A DNA stretch of 18,957 bases from Ectocarpus siliculosus. Taxonomy: Eukaryota > Sar > Phaeophyceae > Ectocarpales > Ectocarpaceae. The stretch spans positions 1,852,725 to 1,871,681 of the forward strand of contig FN649750.1 of NCBI GenBank assembly GCA_000310025.1. Direction: 5' to 3'. This document shows, in pieces, positions 1-8,746 of this stretch. Under the pieces are notes generated by a model. The model was not told where the DNA came from and ran no database searches. It saw only the letters and a program-made list of their open reading frames with translations. Every line of letters begins with the position of its first letter. Within the stretch, counting starts at the first letter, position 1. A program made the position numbers and the translations under genes.

Positions 1-368
1 AAAAAAAAAAGAAAAAAATTGGGGTTTTGGAGAAAAAAATGTAAAAAAAAAAAGGGGGGGGGGTGGGGGGGGTTTTTTGGGGGTTTTTTAAATAAATTAG
101 GGGAATTTTTAGAATAAGGGTTGTGATTAAGAAAGGGGGGGGGTTTTGGGGAAATAAAGATGAGGGGGGAAGGGGAAATTTTAAAATGGTGGGGTTGAAT
201 TTGAGGGGGGGGTTTTTTTTAAAGAAGGGGGGGGGGGGGGGGAAAAAAAGGGGGGTTGGGAAATTTTTTTTTGGGGGGGGTTTGTTTGGGTTTTTTTTAA
301 ATTTTTTTGGGAAAGGGGGATAAGATTTTTAAAAATTTTTTGGGGGGGGGGGGGGGGGGGGGGGGGGG
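1..368. other. Low-quality or artefactual contig-end sequence
   Basis: This stretch is almost entirely runs of G, A and T with hardly any C, including several G runs of eight to over twenty. The texture changes abruptly at about 369 to normal mixed sequence. This resembles unreliable base calls at a contig or read end more than a true satellite, because no repeat unit can be defined. The LCB2 gene should continue leftward through this segment, but no exon can be read in it. Confidence 0.75.
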
Positions 369-462
369 TATTTTACGTTTGTACCCCTACGGTAGACAGA
401 CCCGTCCATCCATGGACATAAACTTGGTTGTACTGCTGTATGTAAACATCGAGGGTGCTCAC

Positions 463-616
463 CCGCGATGTAGCCGCCCATGCCACCGAAGGACTTGGTG
501 AACGTCCCCATCATCACGTCCACGTCCTTCGTGTCCACGCCGCAGTACTCGCAGGCTCCCCGCCCCGTCTTGCCCAGGGCTCCGATGCTGTGCGCCTCGT
601 CGAGGTAAACGTACGC
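463..616 (-). CDS. LCB2: LCB2 exon with PLP-lysine motif
   Basis: The acceptor is at 617-618 (CCGAAAG before GCGTACG) and the donor GTGAGC at 461-462. It enters in phase 0 and leaves in phase 1 with 51 codons. It encodes [12 protein letters not shown], where the Asp and His of DEAH contact PLP in this fold, and [16 protein letters not shown]. The Schiff-base lysine codon is at 494-496. This is the last exon visible; the next should lie left of the window or inside the bad sequence. Confidence 0.93.
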
Positions 617-1646
617 CTTTCGGTCGCAAAGATGTTCAGCAGGAAACCGAAAACATTAGAATAATGTTTGAACAAAGAGTAATATTATGAGCACCGTACC
701 GAGGATGGGTGGGAAATATTCCGAGAGGTCCGAAAAAGGGCCCAAGAGAAAAGCACAGCCACGAACAGGTGCATTCCACAGCGTACGCCCCCGACCCCGC
801 CATCCCTGCTCTCCTGGTGAACCCCACCCCTCCAAATTCCTCCTCTCCACAGAACCCCCGCCCCTCCAAATTCCTGGTCCGGTGAGAACCCGGTGTGTTC
901 CGTCCCGGCCTTATAGGGATGCGAGGTCAATGGTCTAACGACTACGGCATGCACGGACTATGAGTACAACCCTCCCCCCTCCTCCAAATTCCTCCGTTAT
1001 TGGGTCCCCACCTTGTGCTTCTTGGCGACCTTGACGATTGGCGCGAGGTCAGCGACCTCGCCCTCCATGCTGTAGATACCCTCTACCACCACGAGAACCT
1101 TCTTCCACGGCCGGCGGGTCCTCGGCATGCCCATCACGATCGCCTCTCGCAGCACCTAAAATACATTCATACATAATGTAGCGCAGACAAAAGTGGAAAC
1201 GGCAGTGAAGCGACACCAAGTCTTCGAATCTAGTGCCTAGCCATGCTTTGCAGCAGCAGAAGAATCATCATCATCATCATCAGCTGCAGACTACAATAGC
1301 AGCAGCAGCAGCAGCAGCAGCGACGACGACCACAGGGACCAAAAACCACTACACATTGGTGGTTGTTGTTGTCTTCCCATTGAAGAACATTAACCCTACG
1401 CTTAGTACTTCAAAGACACCCATGCCGGTCCAACTGAAGCGGGCGACGCCTGCCGTGGTCACATACACAACTGCTGTATGCATACACGCCAAAACCGGAA
1501 TTATAGCAAGACACAAACGTCCTCTCACCGATTCCAGGTCCTCAGCGTCGTTGTGCTTGAACACTCGGATGTGCGCGCCGGCGGCCCTGCAGCCGCTGAC
1601 GATGGACATGTGGTTCAGGCAGTCGCTCACCACCAAGGTACCCTGC

Positions 1647-1679
<33 letters not shown>

Positions 1680-2515
1680 TATCAACAGATGGCGACGGCG
1701 GTGAGACAAGAAAAACCACAAACGATGCGGTTGTGTATGTTGTACGGAGTATACTTGATCAAACCATGCACGCTCCACTATGATTATAATGATGCAGCTG
1801 TGGTTCGGGAAGTCGCTCACCACGAGGGTACCCTGCCACCGTCATCATCATCATCATCCACGCGTGGCGAAGGCGGTGAGACGAAAACGTCACAAAAATG
1901 ATGCGAAATGAATACAGTAGTGTATGCGCCACGATGATCCCAACAATAGATTTAACCTTGGTTCGGGCAGCCGCTCAAGACGGAGGGAAAACGTCAAAAA
2001 CAACGCGAAATGCATAGAGTCTACCACCACTATTATTTCCACCACCACCACCCACAAGCAACATCGACAAAGACAACAACCGTGGACGGACTTACAGCAC
2101 TGCACAGGGCCGGGATGGTCGTGGCGTTAGTCCCGTACCCCATGTTAAACACCACGCAGTCCTCCTTGCCAAGAAATCTCGCCACGAGCTGCTCCAGCTC
2201 CACGTGCGACGACGTTGTTCCTGAAGAAGAAAAAAACAAAACAGATAGCCTTCGTTAATGGTTGTTGGCGACGCTGTTATTGTTGTCTTGACAATAAAAA
2301 CCTTCATCTGTCGGTACTGATCTACCACTTGACGCGGTCGCGGGCCACCGCCATTGAACGGCATCACAAGCGGGCGCACCCCCTCGTGCAAGCACCAGGG
2401 AATGCTAAAACCCGCGTCTCTGCCATAGCCGTTTCTCTCTTCTCTCTCTCTGTCTTCTCTCTGTCTCTGTCTGTCTGTCTGTCTGTCTCTGTCTCTCCTT
2501 CTCTGTGTCTCGGTC

Positions 2516-2549
<34 letters not shown>

Positions 2550-2585
2550 GCTCTCTCTCTCTCTCTGTGTCTCTGTCTCTCTCTG

Positions 2586-2629
<44 letters not shown>

Positions 2630-5600
2630 CCTCTCTCTCATTTCTTTTCTCTTCTCTTCTCTCACCGAAATCCTTGCGGTTGATCGAGCAAGCCACCGGC
2701 AGGGTGTCGAGCACCGGCATCACCCCGCTCCTGCAAGTTGCCCCCCAGTCGTCGGCGAAGCCCAGGTAGTTGTAGGAACCCAGGTTGAGCATTCGCTTCG
2801 TACGGTCGGTCCGCCTGAGGAAACGTGCACGCAGCAATGTCACCTTTAAGGCTCGGAGTCGCCCAAAACAAAAAAAACGTGAACTACTACCGTACTGCTT
2901 TGCAGACAACCGGAGGCATGAGAACCACACGTAGTAGTACAGGGGCAATTGTTGAATCTTAATGTCGCGACCATGTTTAAGGCGACCAAAACAAGAACAA
3001 CAATGATAACAACGAGGCCAAGAATAAGAACAACAAGACAATCCAACACCCACAACAATAACAACGACAGACTCAACGGCTGGAACCTCCGGAAAACACA
3101 ACAGCGTGGATCGTGAATCACACCCGACATAGAAAACCAACAGCGGCGAGAAATAACGCCACACCGGCAACGTCTCCCCCGACTTCACAACAAATGCCAC
3201 GCGGAAAGCACGTTTGTTGACACCACCACCACCACCACCACCACGATTCTTTCCCGAGCCCCCCCCCCCGTGGGTCATCCTTTTGAAACGCAACCTGGGC
3301 CGGCAAAAACCCGGCATCTCCCTCCTCCGTCGCGGCGTCGTAGGGGTGCGAGGCCAATGGTCTAACGACTACGGCATGCGTTTACATGAGTAACCCCTCC
3401 CCCCCCCCCCCGTCCAGTCTCCACTCACTGGAGGGTTTTCATCCCGTCCTTGCTCTCCCGCTCGATGACCTCGATGTGTGCGCCCGGCGAGCTGCAGACG
3501 GGTCGGTTCCAGCAGTGCTGCGCGAACACACAGTGCAGCAAAAGCACAACAAACAGCCGGGTTTACTGCAAAGACTTCAACACATCTCCTTCGACTTTGA
3601 GGTATTTCTCTCGAATGGGAAGTCCTTCTTTGATAGTATCTGTATGAATATTTCCGAAGAACATAGGGCGAAGGTCACACCCGTGAGCAAAACGAATCGT
3701 GGGTTGCGCAAGGTACCACACACCCTGAATCGATTTTCAAAGCTCGATCGCTCCACGATGAAAGACTGCCAGTCCCTCTAAGGGGTCCCGGGGGTGAGAA
3801 AAGGGGTCCCGTAGGTTCATCGATGTGTATGTATCGGTATCGACGTCTTTTTGCCGATAGATGAAAAATCAAAATCGTATCGAACTTTTCTCCCGGACCA
3901 GTCTCCAACACTGAAATAACAAACCACTGCGACCGCCCCCAAAGGGGGGCCCGCAGATGAAACATGAACAACATACCTGGATGCGGTGGTACAATCTGCG
4001 GGTGAAGAAGTTCTCGAAGCTCTTGAAGAGCGGGGCGTAGCCCTCCTTCGCTTGGAAGTCGTCCAGATATCGCGACCGCCGGAAAACCCTTTGGAAAAAA
4101 AAAAAAAAAATGAGCCGCACGACACGACAGGAGGAAAAAAACACACACACATTTCCTCAAAAGAGAAGAACAAAAATGCCGCGCTCGTACATCATGGGGA
4201 AACAGCAGTAATCGGCTAAAACGTTCACGTTTTCCTTTTTTCCAATCGACTTCACCCCAAGTTCACGCTAGACGTTTCCATCCACCGCCAACAGAGGCGC
4301 ACTCTTCTAAATCGTCTTTCTCAGTGTGTGAGCTTTTCAAACCATCTACAACACTACTTGTGGGCGCCAATTTCGGCAAACACACATTTGACGGATTATC
4401 CGGGGCCATGCATGATGAAGGCAAACACTGTATGAATGACCCCCCCCCCCGATCATTTCCGAGAAAACTCCGAGGCAAGGCGAGGCAGGAAACGCAAATA
4501 CTTTCCGAATCAACCGCCCTCCCCCAAAAAAAATCCGAGAAAATTCCGAGGCAAGGAAAGGCAGGGAACGCAAAGACTTTCCGAATCAACCGCCCTCCCC
4601 CCCAAAAAATCCGAGAAAATTCCGAGGCAAGGAAAGGCAGGGAACGCAAAGACTTTCCGAATGAACCCCCCTTCCCCCCCAAAAAAATCCCGAGAAATTC
4701 CGAGCCAAGGCAAGGCATCTCACTTTCCGACGAAGTCTCTGAGGTGTCCCATGCAAATAACCGCGATGAAAGTGAAGTACGTGGTCATGGTAGCGAACCA
4801 CGTGATGCTCGGCTCTTCTCGTCGCCCTGGGAACCTATTCCGCCGGGTAAAAAAAAGAAACGAACCGGGAAACGGGGGTGGTGGGTCCGGATCTTCACGA
4901 ATTCCGTGGAAGTACGTCATTTCGCAAAAAAAAAAAATGAATCCCAACAGAGGAAACGGGGCACGATGGAGGGTGGATGGTTCCTAACCCGCCGGCCGTC
5001 TCTAGCGAGGGGAGAAGACCGATCTTCGTCGAGAGCTCAACCCCATCGCGACAGGAGGCGCGGTTCGGTCCGCGTGACCACATTTCACGCATGCACCCAA
5101 AATACAGTCTTCCATTGTGCTGTACGCGTATGCTACACCTGCCTTCTGTTGTCACCTTGGACAGGTTAGACAAAGCGATTGTAGCAACAGTCTTATCTCA
5201 TGGCAAAAAAAAAACAAATATCGAAGAATACTACGGGGAGAACAAGGGGGCTCCGCACTTTGCTTGAACCTCCCACCCCCCCTGTCCCGCTCTACTCAAT
5301 CGATAACAAAGATGTCGTTCCCGTGCGCAACGCTTTCGGGTGTGACAGCCCGGTCGACCAATTCCGCCGCTTCCGCCCCATCCGTGCCGGTTGGAGTTTG
5401 CCTCTTCAACGCGTGTGAGTGGCAGACTGACACCAACGATGCATCTTTCCCTTCCCACTTATAAAATAAGATGTTTTACCGTCTCAGCGGAAAAAGATAA
5501 ATATAGCTATGCATAGAGAGTTGTACTCCATAAACTGACAAACACCAACGATGCATCTTTTTTCCTTCCAACTTAAATGAGATGTTTTACCGTCTCGCCG

Positions 5601-6430
5601 GAAAAAAGACAAATGTAGCCAAGAAATTGCAAACCGTAAACTGACAAACACCGACATATCAGATAGCGTTGACTGCTGCGACTACGGGGACTCCTCCCTT
5701 CGCCTTTGGAGAGAAGGTAACAGGAGGTACTGGAAAGAGGTCAGAGACTTGTTTACGGGCGTAAACCAAGAACGGCCCCGTGACGATCTCGCTAGGTCAA
5801 GAGGTGATAATTTCATAACAAAATAAAGGACGGGCCGTTGGTGGGGGGGGGTTGATGCTGGATCGCCTGAGACACACACACACGCTACAAAATATTCGCG
5901 TGTTGTAGCTATCAGAGTTTATTGTCCGAATATTCTTGGTTCGGGTTAAGACATGGTACGAAACACTTGGTCCACATTGAGAAGGGGAAATGTTCGTTGT
6001 GACGCAACACCAGAGAAACGCCCACACACAACAGAAGTCGGTAGGTGAGACACAAACTGCGGTCCTCGGACACATAAGGCGTGCAAAAGAAAATGGATAT
6101 AGACACCCTACGGTTATGAACAATAAAAAAACAGAAACAAAGAAAAGACGACTGCACCACACTCACGTTTCCGGAGCGTCGACGACTTCAAAGCGAAACT
6201 TCTTCCCCCGCTTATCCGCAGCAGCAGCAGCGGCAGCAGCGGCAGCGGCGGCGGCGGCGGCACTGGTAGTGCCCTCACCACAGCACGGCGCGGCCACGGC
6301 GACATCCCCCTTCACGTACCCGTTCGACACTCCCCCCCCCCCCTTAGCGTGGCCGTTAGCGGCCTTCCCCACGGCGCCCCCAGATCCATTCTCGTACGCC
6401 CTGGCCGCACCGGCGGCCTTCAGAACCCGC
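463..6430 (-). CDS. LCB2: Serine palmitoyltransferase catalytic subunit (LCB2/SPTLC2 type), multi-exon, 3' end missing
   Basis: This is the PLP-dependent alpha-oxoamine synthase that condenses L-serine with palmitoyl-CoA to 3-ketosphinganine, the first step of sphingolipid synthesis. In known eukaryotes it acts at the ER membrane in a heterodimer with LCB1. Eight exons were placed: complement of 463-616, 1012-1155, 1529-1642, 2096-2220, 2666-2814, 3429-3517, 3977-4088 and 4724-4834, plus an N-terminal exon ending at 6167 (nine with it). Phases agree at every junction. In order one sees an Ala/Gly-rich N-terminus, one hydrophobic segment ([17 protein letters not shown]), [78 protein letters not shown] and the lysine motif GTFTKSFGG. 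The active-site lysine separates LCB2 from LCB1, which lacks it; the N-terminal membrane segment argues against KBL, AONS or ALAS. About 150-180 C-terminal residues are absent, off the left edge. The 5' boundary near 6430 is approximate and the initiator Met is not identified. Confidence 0.93.
873..985. repeat. Dispersed intronic repeat, copy 1
   Basis: This segment matches 3294-3412 over about 110 bp in the same orientation, with a nearly exact core reading AATGGTCTAACGACTACGGC. Both copies end in a C-rich run next to an LCB2 exon 3' end. Confidence 0.8.
1012..1155 (-). CDS. LCB2: LCB2 exon ([10 protein letters not shown])
   Basis: Exactly 48 codons, phase 0 at both ends. The acceptor TTTTAG ends at 1156 and the donor GTGGGG starts at 1011. 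It encodes [20 protein letters not shown], typical of serine palmitoyltransferase 2, followed by [18 protein letters not shown]. Confidence 0.92.
1529..1642 (-). CDS. LCB2: LCB2 exon ([10 protein letters not shown] ... VFKHND)
   Basis: Exactly 38 codons, phase 0 at both ends. It encodes [20 protein letters not shown] and [16 protein letters not shown], matching the alpha-oxoamine synthase core where the His of NH stacks on PLP. The acceptor GGCAG is preceded by a (GAT)n run instead of a pyrimidine tract. Decayed copies of this exon edge lie upstream in the intron at about 1800-1835 and 1955-1985. Confidence 0.9.
1605..2065 (-). repeat. Decayed tandem duplication containing an LCB2 exon 5' edge
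   Basis: Three successive blocks share the order exon-start-like sequence, ATC/ATG triplet run, and a GGCGGTGAGAC-like segment. The first includes the real exon start at 1642. The second, at about 1800-1915, still reads [11 protein letters not shown] behind a GGCAG acceptor. The third, at about 1955-2060, is more decayed. Spacing is about 160-185 bp. Confidence 0.75.
2096..2220 (-). CDS. LCB2: LCB2 exon ([14 protein letters not shown])
   Basis: The acceptor TTCTTCTTCAG ends at 2221 and the donor GTAAGT starts at 2095. Phase 1 in, phase 0 out. It encodes [20 protein letters not shown] and [19 protein letters not shown] donor five bases earlier (GTGCTG) is possible but would break the frame into the next exon. 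Confidence 0.9.
2427..2663. repeat. Pyrimidine microsatellite (TC)n/(TCTG)n
   Basis: About 235 bp of CT, CTGT and TTCTC repeats on the plus strand, that is GA/GACA purine repeats in the LCB2 transcript. It starts next to the donor of the exon ending at 2666 and fills half the intron. Confidence 0.95.
2666..2814 (-). CDS. LCB2: LCB2 exon ([10 protein letters not shown])
   Basis: The acceptor TTTCCTCAG ends at 2815 and the donor GTGAGAG starts at 2665. Phase 2 in, phase 1 out, with 49 whole codons. [15 protein letters not shown] and the [10 protein letters not shown] segment are the conserved substrate-binding part of serine palmitoyltransferase 2. A long purine-rich (GA)n/(GACA)n microsatellite begins directly after the donor. 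Confidence 0.92.
3294..3412. repeat. Dispersed intronic repeat, copy 2
   Basis: Partner of 873-985, in the same orientation. It lies about 17 nt downstream (in transcript sense) of the LCB2 exon that ends at 3429, while copy 1 lies about 27 nt downstream of the exon ending at 1012. Confidence 0.8.
3429..3517 (-). CDS. LCB2: LCB2 exon ([11 protein letters not shown])
   Basis: The acceptor GCGCAG ends at 3518 and the donor GTGAGT starts at 3428. Phase 0 in, phase 2 out. It encodes [20 protein letters not shown] and [10 protein letters not shown]. The CWNRP..S.PG block is characteristic of LCB2. Confidence 0.9.
3703..3907. mobile_element. Degenerate MITE-like inverted-repeat element
   Basis: The left end, GTTGCGCAAGGTACCACACA followed by a TTTTCAAAGCTCGAT block, matches the ends of the element at 17015-17227. 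The right end is poorly preserved (ATCGAACTTTTCTCCCGGAC). It lies inside an LCB2 intron. No transposase is seen. Confidence 0.6.
3977..4088 (-). CDS. LCB2: LCB2 exon ([14 protein letters not shown])
   Basis: The acceptor follows a T-rich tract (TTTTTCCAAAG) and the donor is GTATGT at 3976. Phase 2 in, phase 0 out, 37 codons after one linking base. It encodes [12 protein letters not shown] and [20 protein letters not shown], the conserved stretch between the membrane helix and the catalytic domain. Confidence 0.9.
4459..4720. repeat. 76-bp minisatellite, about 3.4 copies
   Basis: Units start at 4459, 4535, 4611 and 4690, each beginning CCGAGAAA and containing GGCAAGG, CTTTCCGAAT and a C-run/A-run. 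The last partial unit runs up to the LCB2 donor at 4723; there ACTTTCCGA belongs to the exon end itself. Confidence 0.92.
4724..4834 (-). CDS. LCB2: LCB2 exon with membrane segment
   Basis: It encodes [20 protein letters not shown] and [12 protein letters not shown], the single N-terminal hydrophobic segment followed by the GHLRDF motif found in eukaryotic LCB2. The donor is GTGAGA at 4723, leaving phase 2. Two acceptors are possible: GGAATAG giving a start at 4834, or TTCCCAG giving 4826. The first keeps frame with the exon ending at 6167 (phase 2) and is preferred. Confidence 0.82.
5424..5660. repeat. About 110-bp tandem repeat, 2.2 copies
   Basis: CACCAACGATGCATCTTT at 5431 and 5543, each followed by an AGATGTTTTACCGTCTC block and a GGAAAAA block; a third partial copy starts at about 5640. 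It lies within the large first mapped LCB2 intron. Confidence 0.88.
5671..5826 (+). pseudogene. Possible retroelement-like coding fragment
   Basis: An open 51-codon stretch ending in TAA reads [20 protein letters not shown]. The WKEVR..F pattern is reminiscent of the linker upstream of reverse transcriptase in non-LTR retrotransposons. It has no flanking conserved domain and lies antisense inside an LCB2 intron. The assignment is a guess from composition and a short motif. Confidence 0.15.
6168..6430 (-). CDS. LCB2: Probable LCB2 N-terminal exon, Ala/Gly-rich
   Basis: The minus strand is open here and reads through [20 protein letters not shown] and [13 protein letters not shown], a run of about 15 alanines from GCN codons, then [17 protein letters not shown] before a good GTGAGT donor. 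The exon could end at 6167, with the last codon split 2+1 into the next exon. Low-complexity Ala/Gly/Asn N-termini are common ahead of the membrane segment in LCB2. The upstream limit is uncertain: the only in-frame Met lies at 6631-6633, in sequence that does not look coding, so a further 5' exon is likely. Confidence 0.6.
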
Positions 6431-6639
6431 CCGCCCAAAAGAGGTTTGGGGCGCCCCCAATCAAGAACAGACAAGCACCGCGGCGAAGGAATAGAATGTT
6501 CAAGGGTCAAAAGGCTGTCAAAACCAAGGCGCCCACCGAGCGCTGCAACGCGCCACACGCAGCAAGAGAAGTTGGTACAAGTACGGCAGTACTTCAGAAA
6601 TCGAGTTTTTAAGATTTGTCGAAACACACACAAAAGGAA

Positions 6640-6849
6640 GAACTTGATTCCGACTCTATTATCTAACCTAGAGCACAGCAGACGGAGGAAATAAAATGAG
6701 AGTTCGAGGGTTGCACGAAATAGGACATTCTTTAGTCGTGGTACGAACTGTAGTGTACATGTAGCCTACAATCCCTGAAAGATTACCGGTTCGAGAAATT
6801 ACCTTAGCCTAGGGGCATGAGTGGGGGAGAAAACCTGTTGGGTGCTGGC
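6640..6849. other. No gene recognised; likely 5' flank of LCB2
   Basis: AT-richer sequence with stops in all frames, lying upstream (minus-strand sense) of the LCB2 N-terminal exon. It may hold the LCB2 promoter or a first exon, but no TATA-like or initiator element could be assigned. Confidence 0.3.
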
Positions 6850-7099
6850 TACCGTATACGACACACAAGATAAACACACCCCATGGACCGATTGTCAAAG
6901 CTCGATTTCTCAACAGCAGAAAGAGTCACAGCGCCGAAGAAAGAGTCACAGCGCCGAAGACGGTCGCGTCGAAGCCGTCTCGTCGAGAGAAAGCTTTCCG
7001 AAACTGTACCGTTTCGTTCATTCATCCTCTTGGTCGTGGCGTTAATCGAGCTTGGAAAATCGATCCAGGGGGTGCGTTTATCTTGTGTCGTATACGGTA
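6850..7099. mobile_element. MITE-like element with about 56-bp terminal inverted repeats
   Basis: The left end TACCGTATACGACACA and the right end TGTGTCGTATACGGTA are perfect inverted copies. The pairing continues inward through AGATAAACACACCCC, GGACCGATTGTCAAAGCTCGATT and their counterparts near 7047-7090 with a few mismatches. The inside (about 140 bp) has a 20-bp direct duplication (AAGAGTCACAGCGCCGAAGA) at about 6921-6960 and no transposase. No clear target-site duplication is visible. Confidence 0.85.
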
Positions 7100-8254
7100 T
7101 CTCCCCTCGGCCACTGACCTCGGGAACAGTGAAACGTAATGTATGGTATCATCTACAGCACGAGTACCGGGGTCGTGCGGATGTTGCCACTATATCTTGA
7201 GGTTTTGCAGACTAGGCCTTTCGTCCACACTTCTCTCGCGAGTGACGGCGGTGTACTGCTGTACTCCGGCGGTCACGTAGTCTATGTACGTAGCCGTTGC
7301 AACTCAACCCAGGGTCGCTCGGGCCGTCCTCGTTTGGGACAAGAGTTCCAAATTGATGCCGTTACGTACACACACAGAGACACGAAAACTCCGTGCTTCT
7401 TCGAATATGGTAAAGAACACCGTCACCTTCCAGACATGACGCCGGTTTGTCAACGGCAACCGGAAGAAGAAAGAAAACTTGTTGAGCTGTGTCCACATTT
7501 TCAGAGCTAGAGTGTACACATCTTGCATGCTTGCTGCGCTCAAGAAGGAAGCGCTCTCCGACAAGGAGAGTAGGTATAGGGTAGATGGGTGACAATCTGT
7601 TGTGTGTCTCATCGTATTCACTCTGGACGGAAAATTTTGCACGTTCCGGTATGCTGTTTTCGACCCATCAGTCGGGGTCACACAGGAGGAAAGGGATCAT
7701 GACGTGTGTTTGTGTTTGCATCTATTCCACCGCTGGTTAACAGGCCTTTTGGCGTATATACGTGACGTACCAGCCGGGGTCACAGAGGCGGAAGGTCACA
7801 CAGGAGCTTTTTTCATTTTTTTGTGTTTTTGTTGTGATGCCCCACCTTGCCTTACCTGCGGTGCTTGCCTTACTTATTAATCGCGAGAGAAGGGTTCATC
7901 CTGATACACGTACGCATATTTGACAGGATTTCTCTTGTATTCTTGCGTGATACAGTCATCAAATACGAGTTTGCGCCGTGCATAAAACACATGCGAACGA
8001 AGAGCACAAGTCTGCAGCGGAGAGCAAAGGAAACGAGAGTGATATATACAGAAGCATAGCAAAAGCGTACATTCGGCAGAGCATAGGAGGGGAATGTATG
8101 TGCACCTTGCTGTGTAGAAAAACTACTGCTGGAAGTGACTTGCCTTCGAAATTCGAAGTACTAATACTTCCAAGAATATGAAAACTAGGTACATGTACGC
8201 ATACATACCGTAAGAGGCGGAGAGATGGCACGCCCCCATTTCCCCAACATTGTA
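7100..8254. other. No gene recognised
   Basis: Open stretches exist on the plus strand (7139-7510 and 7602-7880), but their translations show no family motif or compositional resemblance to the exons of either gene. The only repeat seen is a short pair of GGGGTCACA-GAGG blocks near 7675 and 7777. Confidence 0.3.
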
Positions 8255-8368
8255 TCATAGACCGAATATCAAAGCTCAATTACCAACACAAAAAAAAATC
8301 TCGTGGAGGTCTTTCCCTAAAATTATCGAGCACAACCAATCAAGCTTTGCAAGTCCATCTACAGCAGT
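8255..8368. mobile_element. Short degenerate MITE-like copy
   Basis: The left end AGACCGAATATCAAAGCTCA and the right end AATCAAGCTTTGCAAGTCCA are imperfect inverted copies that match the inner terminal motif (GGACCGAT..CAAAGCTCGATT) of the elements at 6850 and 17015. The outer tips are not recognisable. Confidence 0.5.
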
Positions 8369-8593
8369 AGGGGGGTGCCATCTCTCAACCTCTCCATCGG
8401 CGTACACACTACGTACGCATACAATGTAGCAGAGGGTACAACAATTCAGAGATTCCCGAGGGCAAGCTTGCTTGTAGACCAGCGACTACGATGGGAGCTG
8501 ACAACAACGGTTCCACGCCCGTTGCCCATTGCTTAAGATTGAGCCGCTCCCTGTAGGTGATGGTGGGTATGGTTGGGGACCTCGCCCACCTTC

Positions 8594-8746
8594 CAACCAG
8601 CATGATCAGGCGAAGTGTTTTGTAACTGACTAAAACGCCCCCCTTGTACAACCAGCATGATCAGGCGAAGTGTTTTGTAACTGACTAAAACGCCCCCCTT
8701 GTACAACCAGCATGATCAGGCGAAGTGTTTTGTAACTGACTAAAAC
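8594..8746. repeat. 55-bp tandem repeat, about 2.8 copies
   Basis: Three nearly identical units begin AACCAGCATGATCAGGCGAA at 8595, 8650 and 8705. The units are almost identical in sequence, so the amplification is recent. The repeat is intergenic. Confidence 0.97.

Noticed and set aside
200-370. G-rich runs as telomere or G-quadruplex
   Set aside because: No telomeric unit repeats, and the same region has equally odd A and T runs; bad sequence is the simpler reading.
2364-3317. 317-codon minus-strand open frame
   Set aside because: It is a read-through of one true LCB2 exon (2666-2814) into a purine microsatellite and intron; the Arg/Glu-rich tail is translated GA repeat.
463-4834. Assignment to LCB1, glycine C-acetyltransferase or 5-aminolevulinate synthase
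   Set aside because: The PLP lysine motif excludes LCB1, and the N-terminal membrane segment with CWNRP and FENFFTR blocks excludes the soluble relatives.
5290-5418. Plus-strand stretch reading [20 protein letters not shown]
   Set aside because: It looks faintly coding but is short, antisense within an LCB2 intron and matches no family I know; not enough for a gene call.
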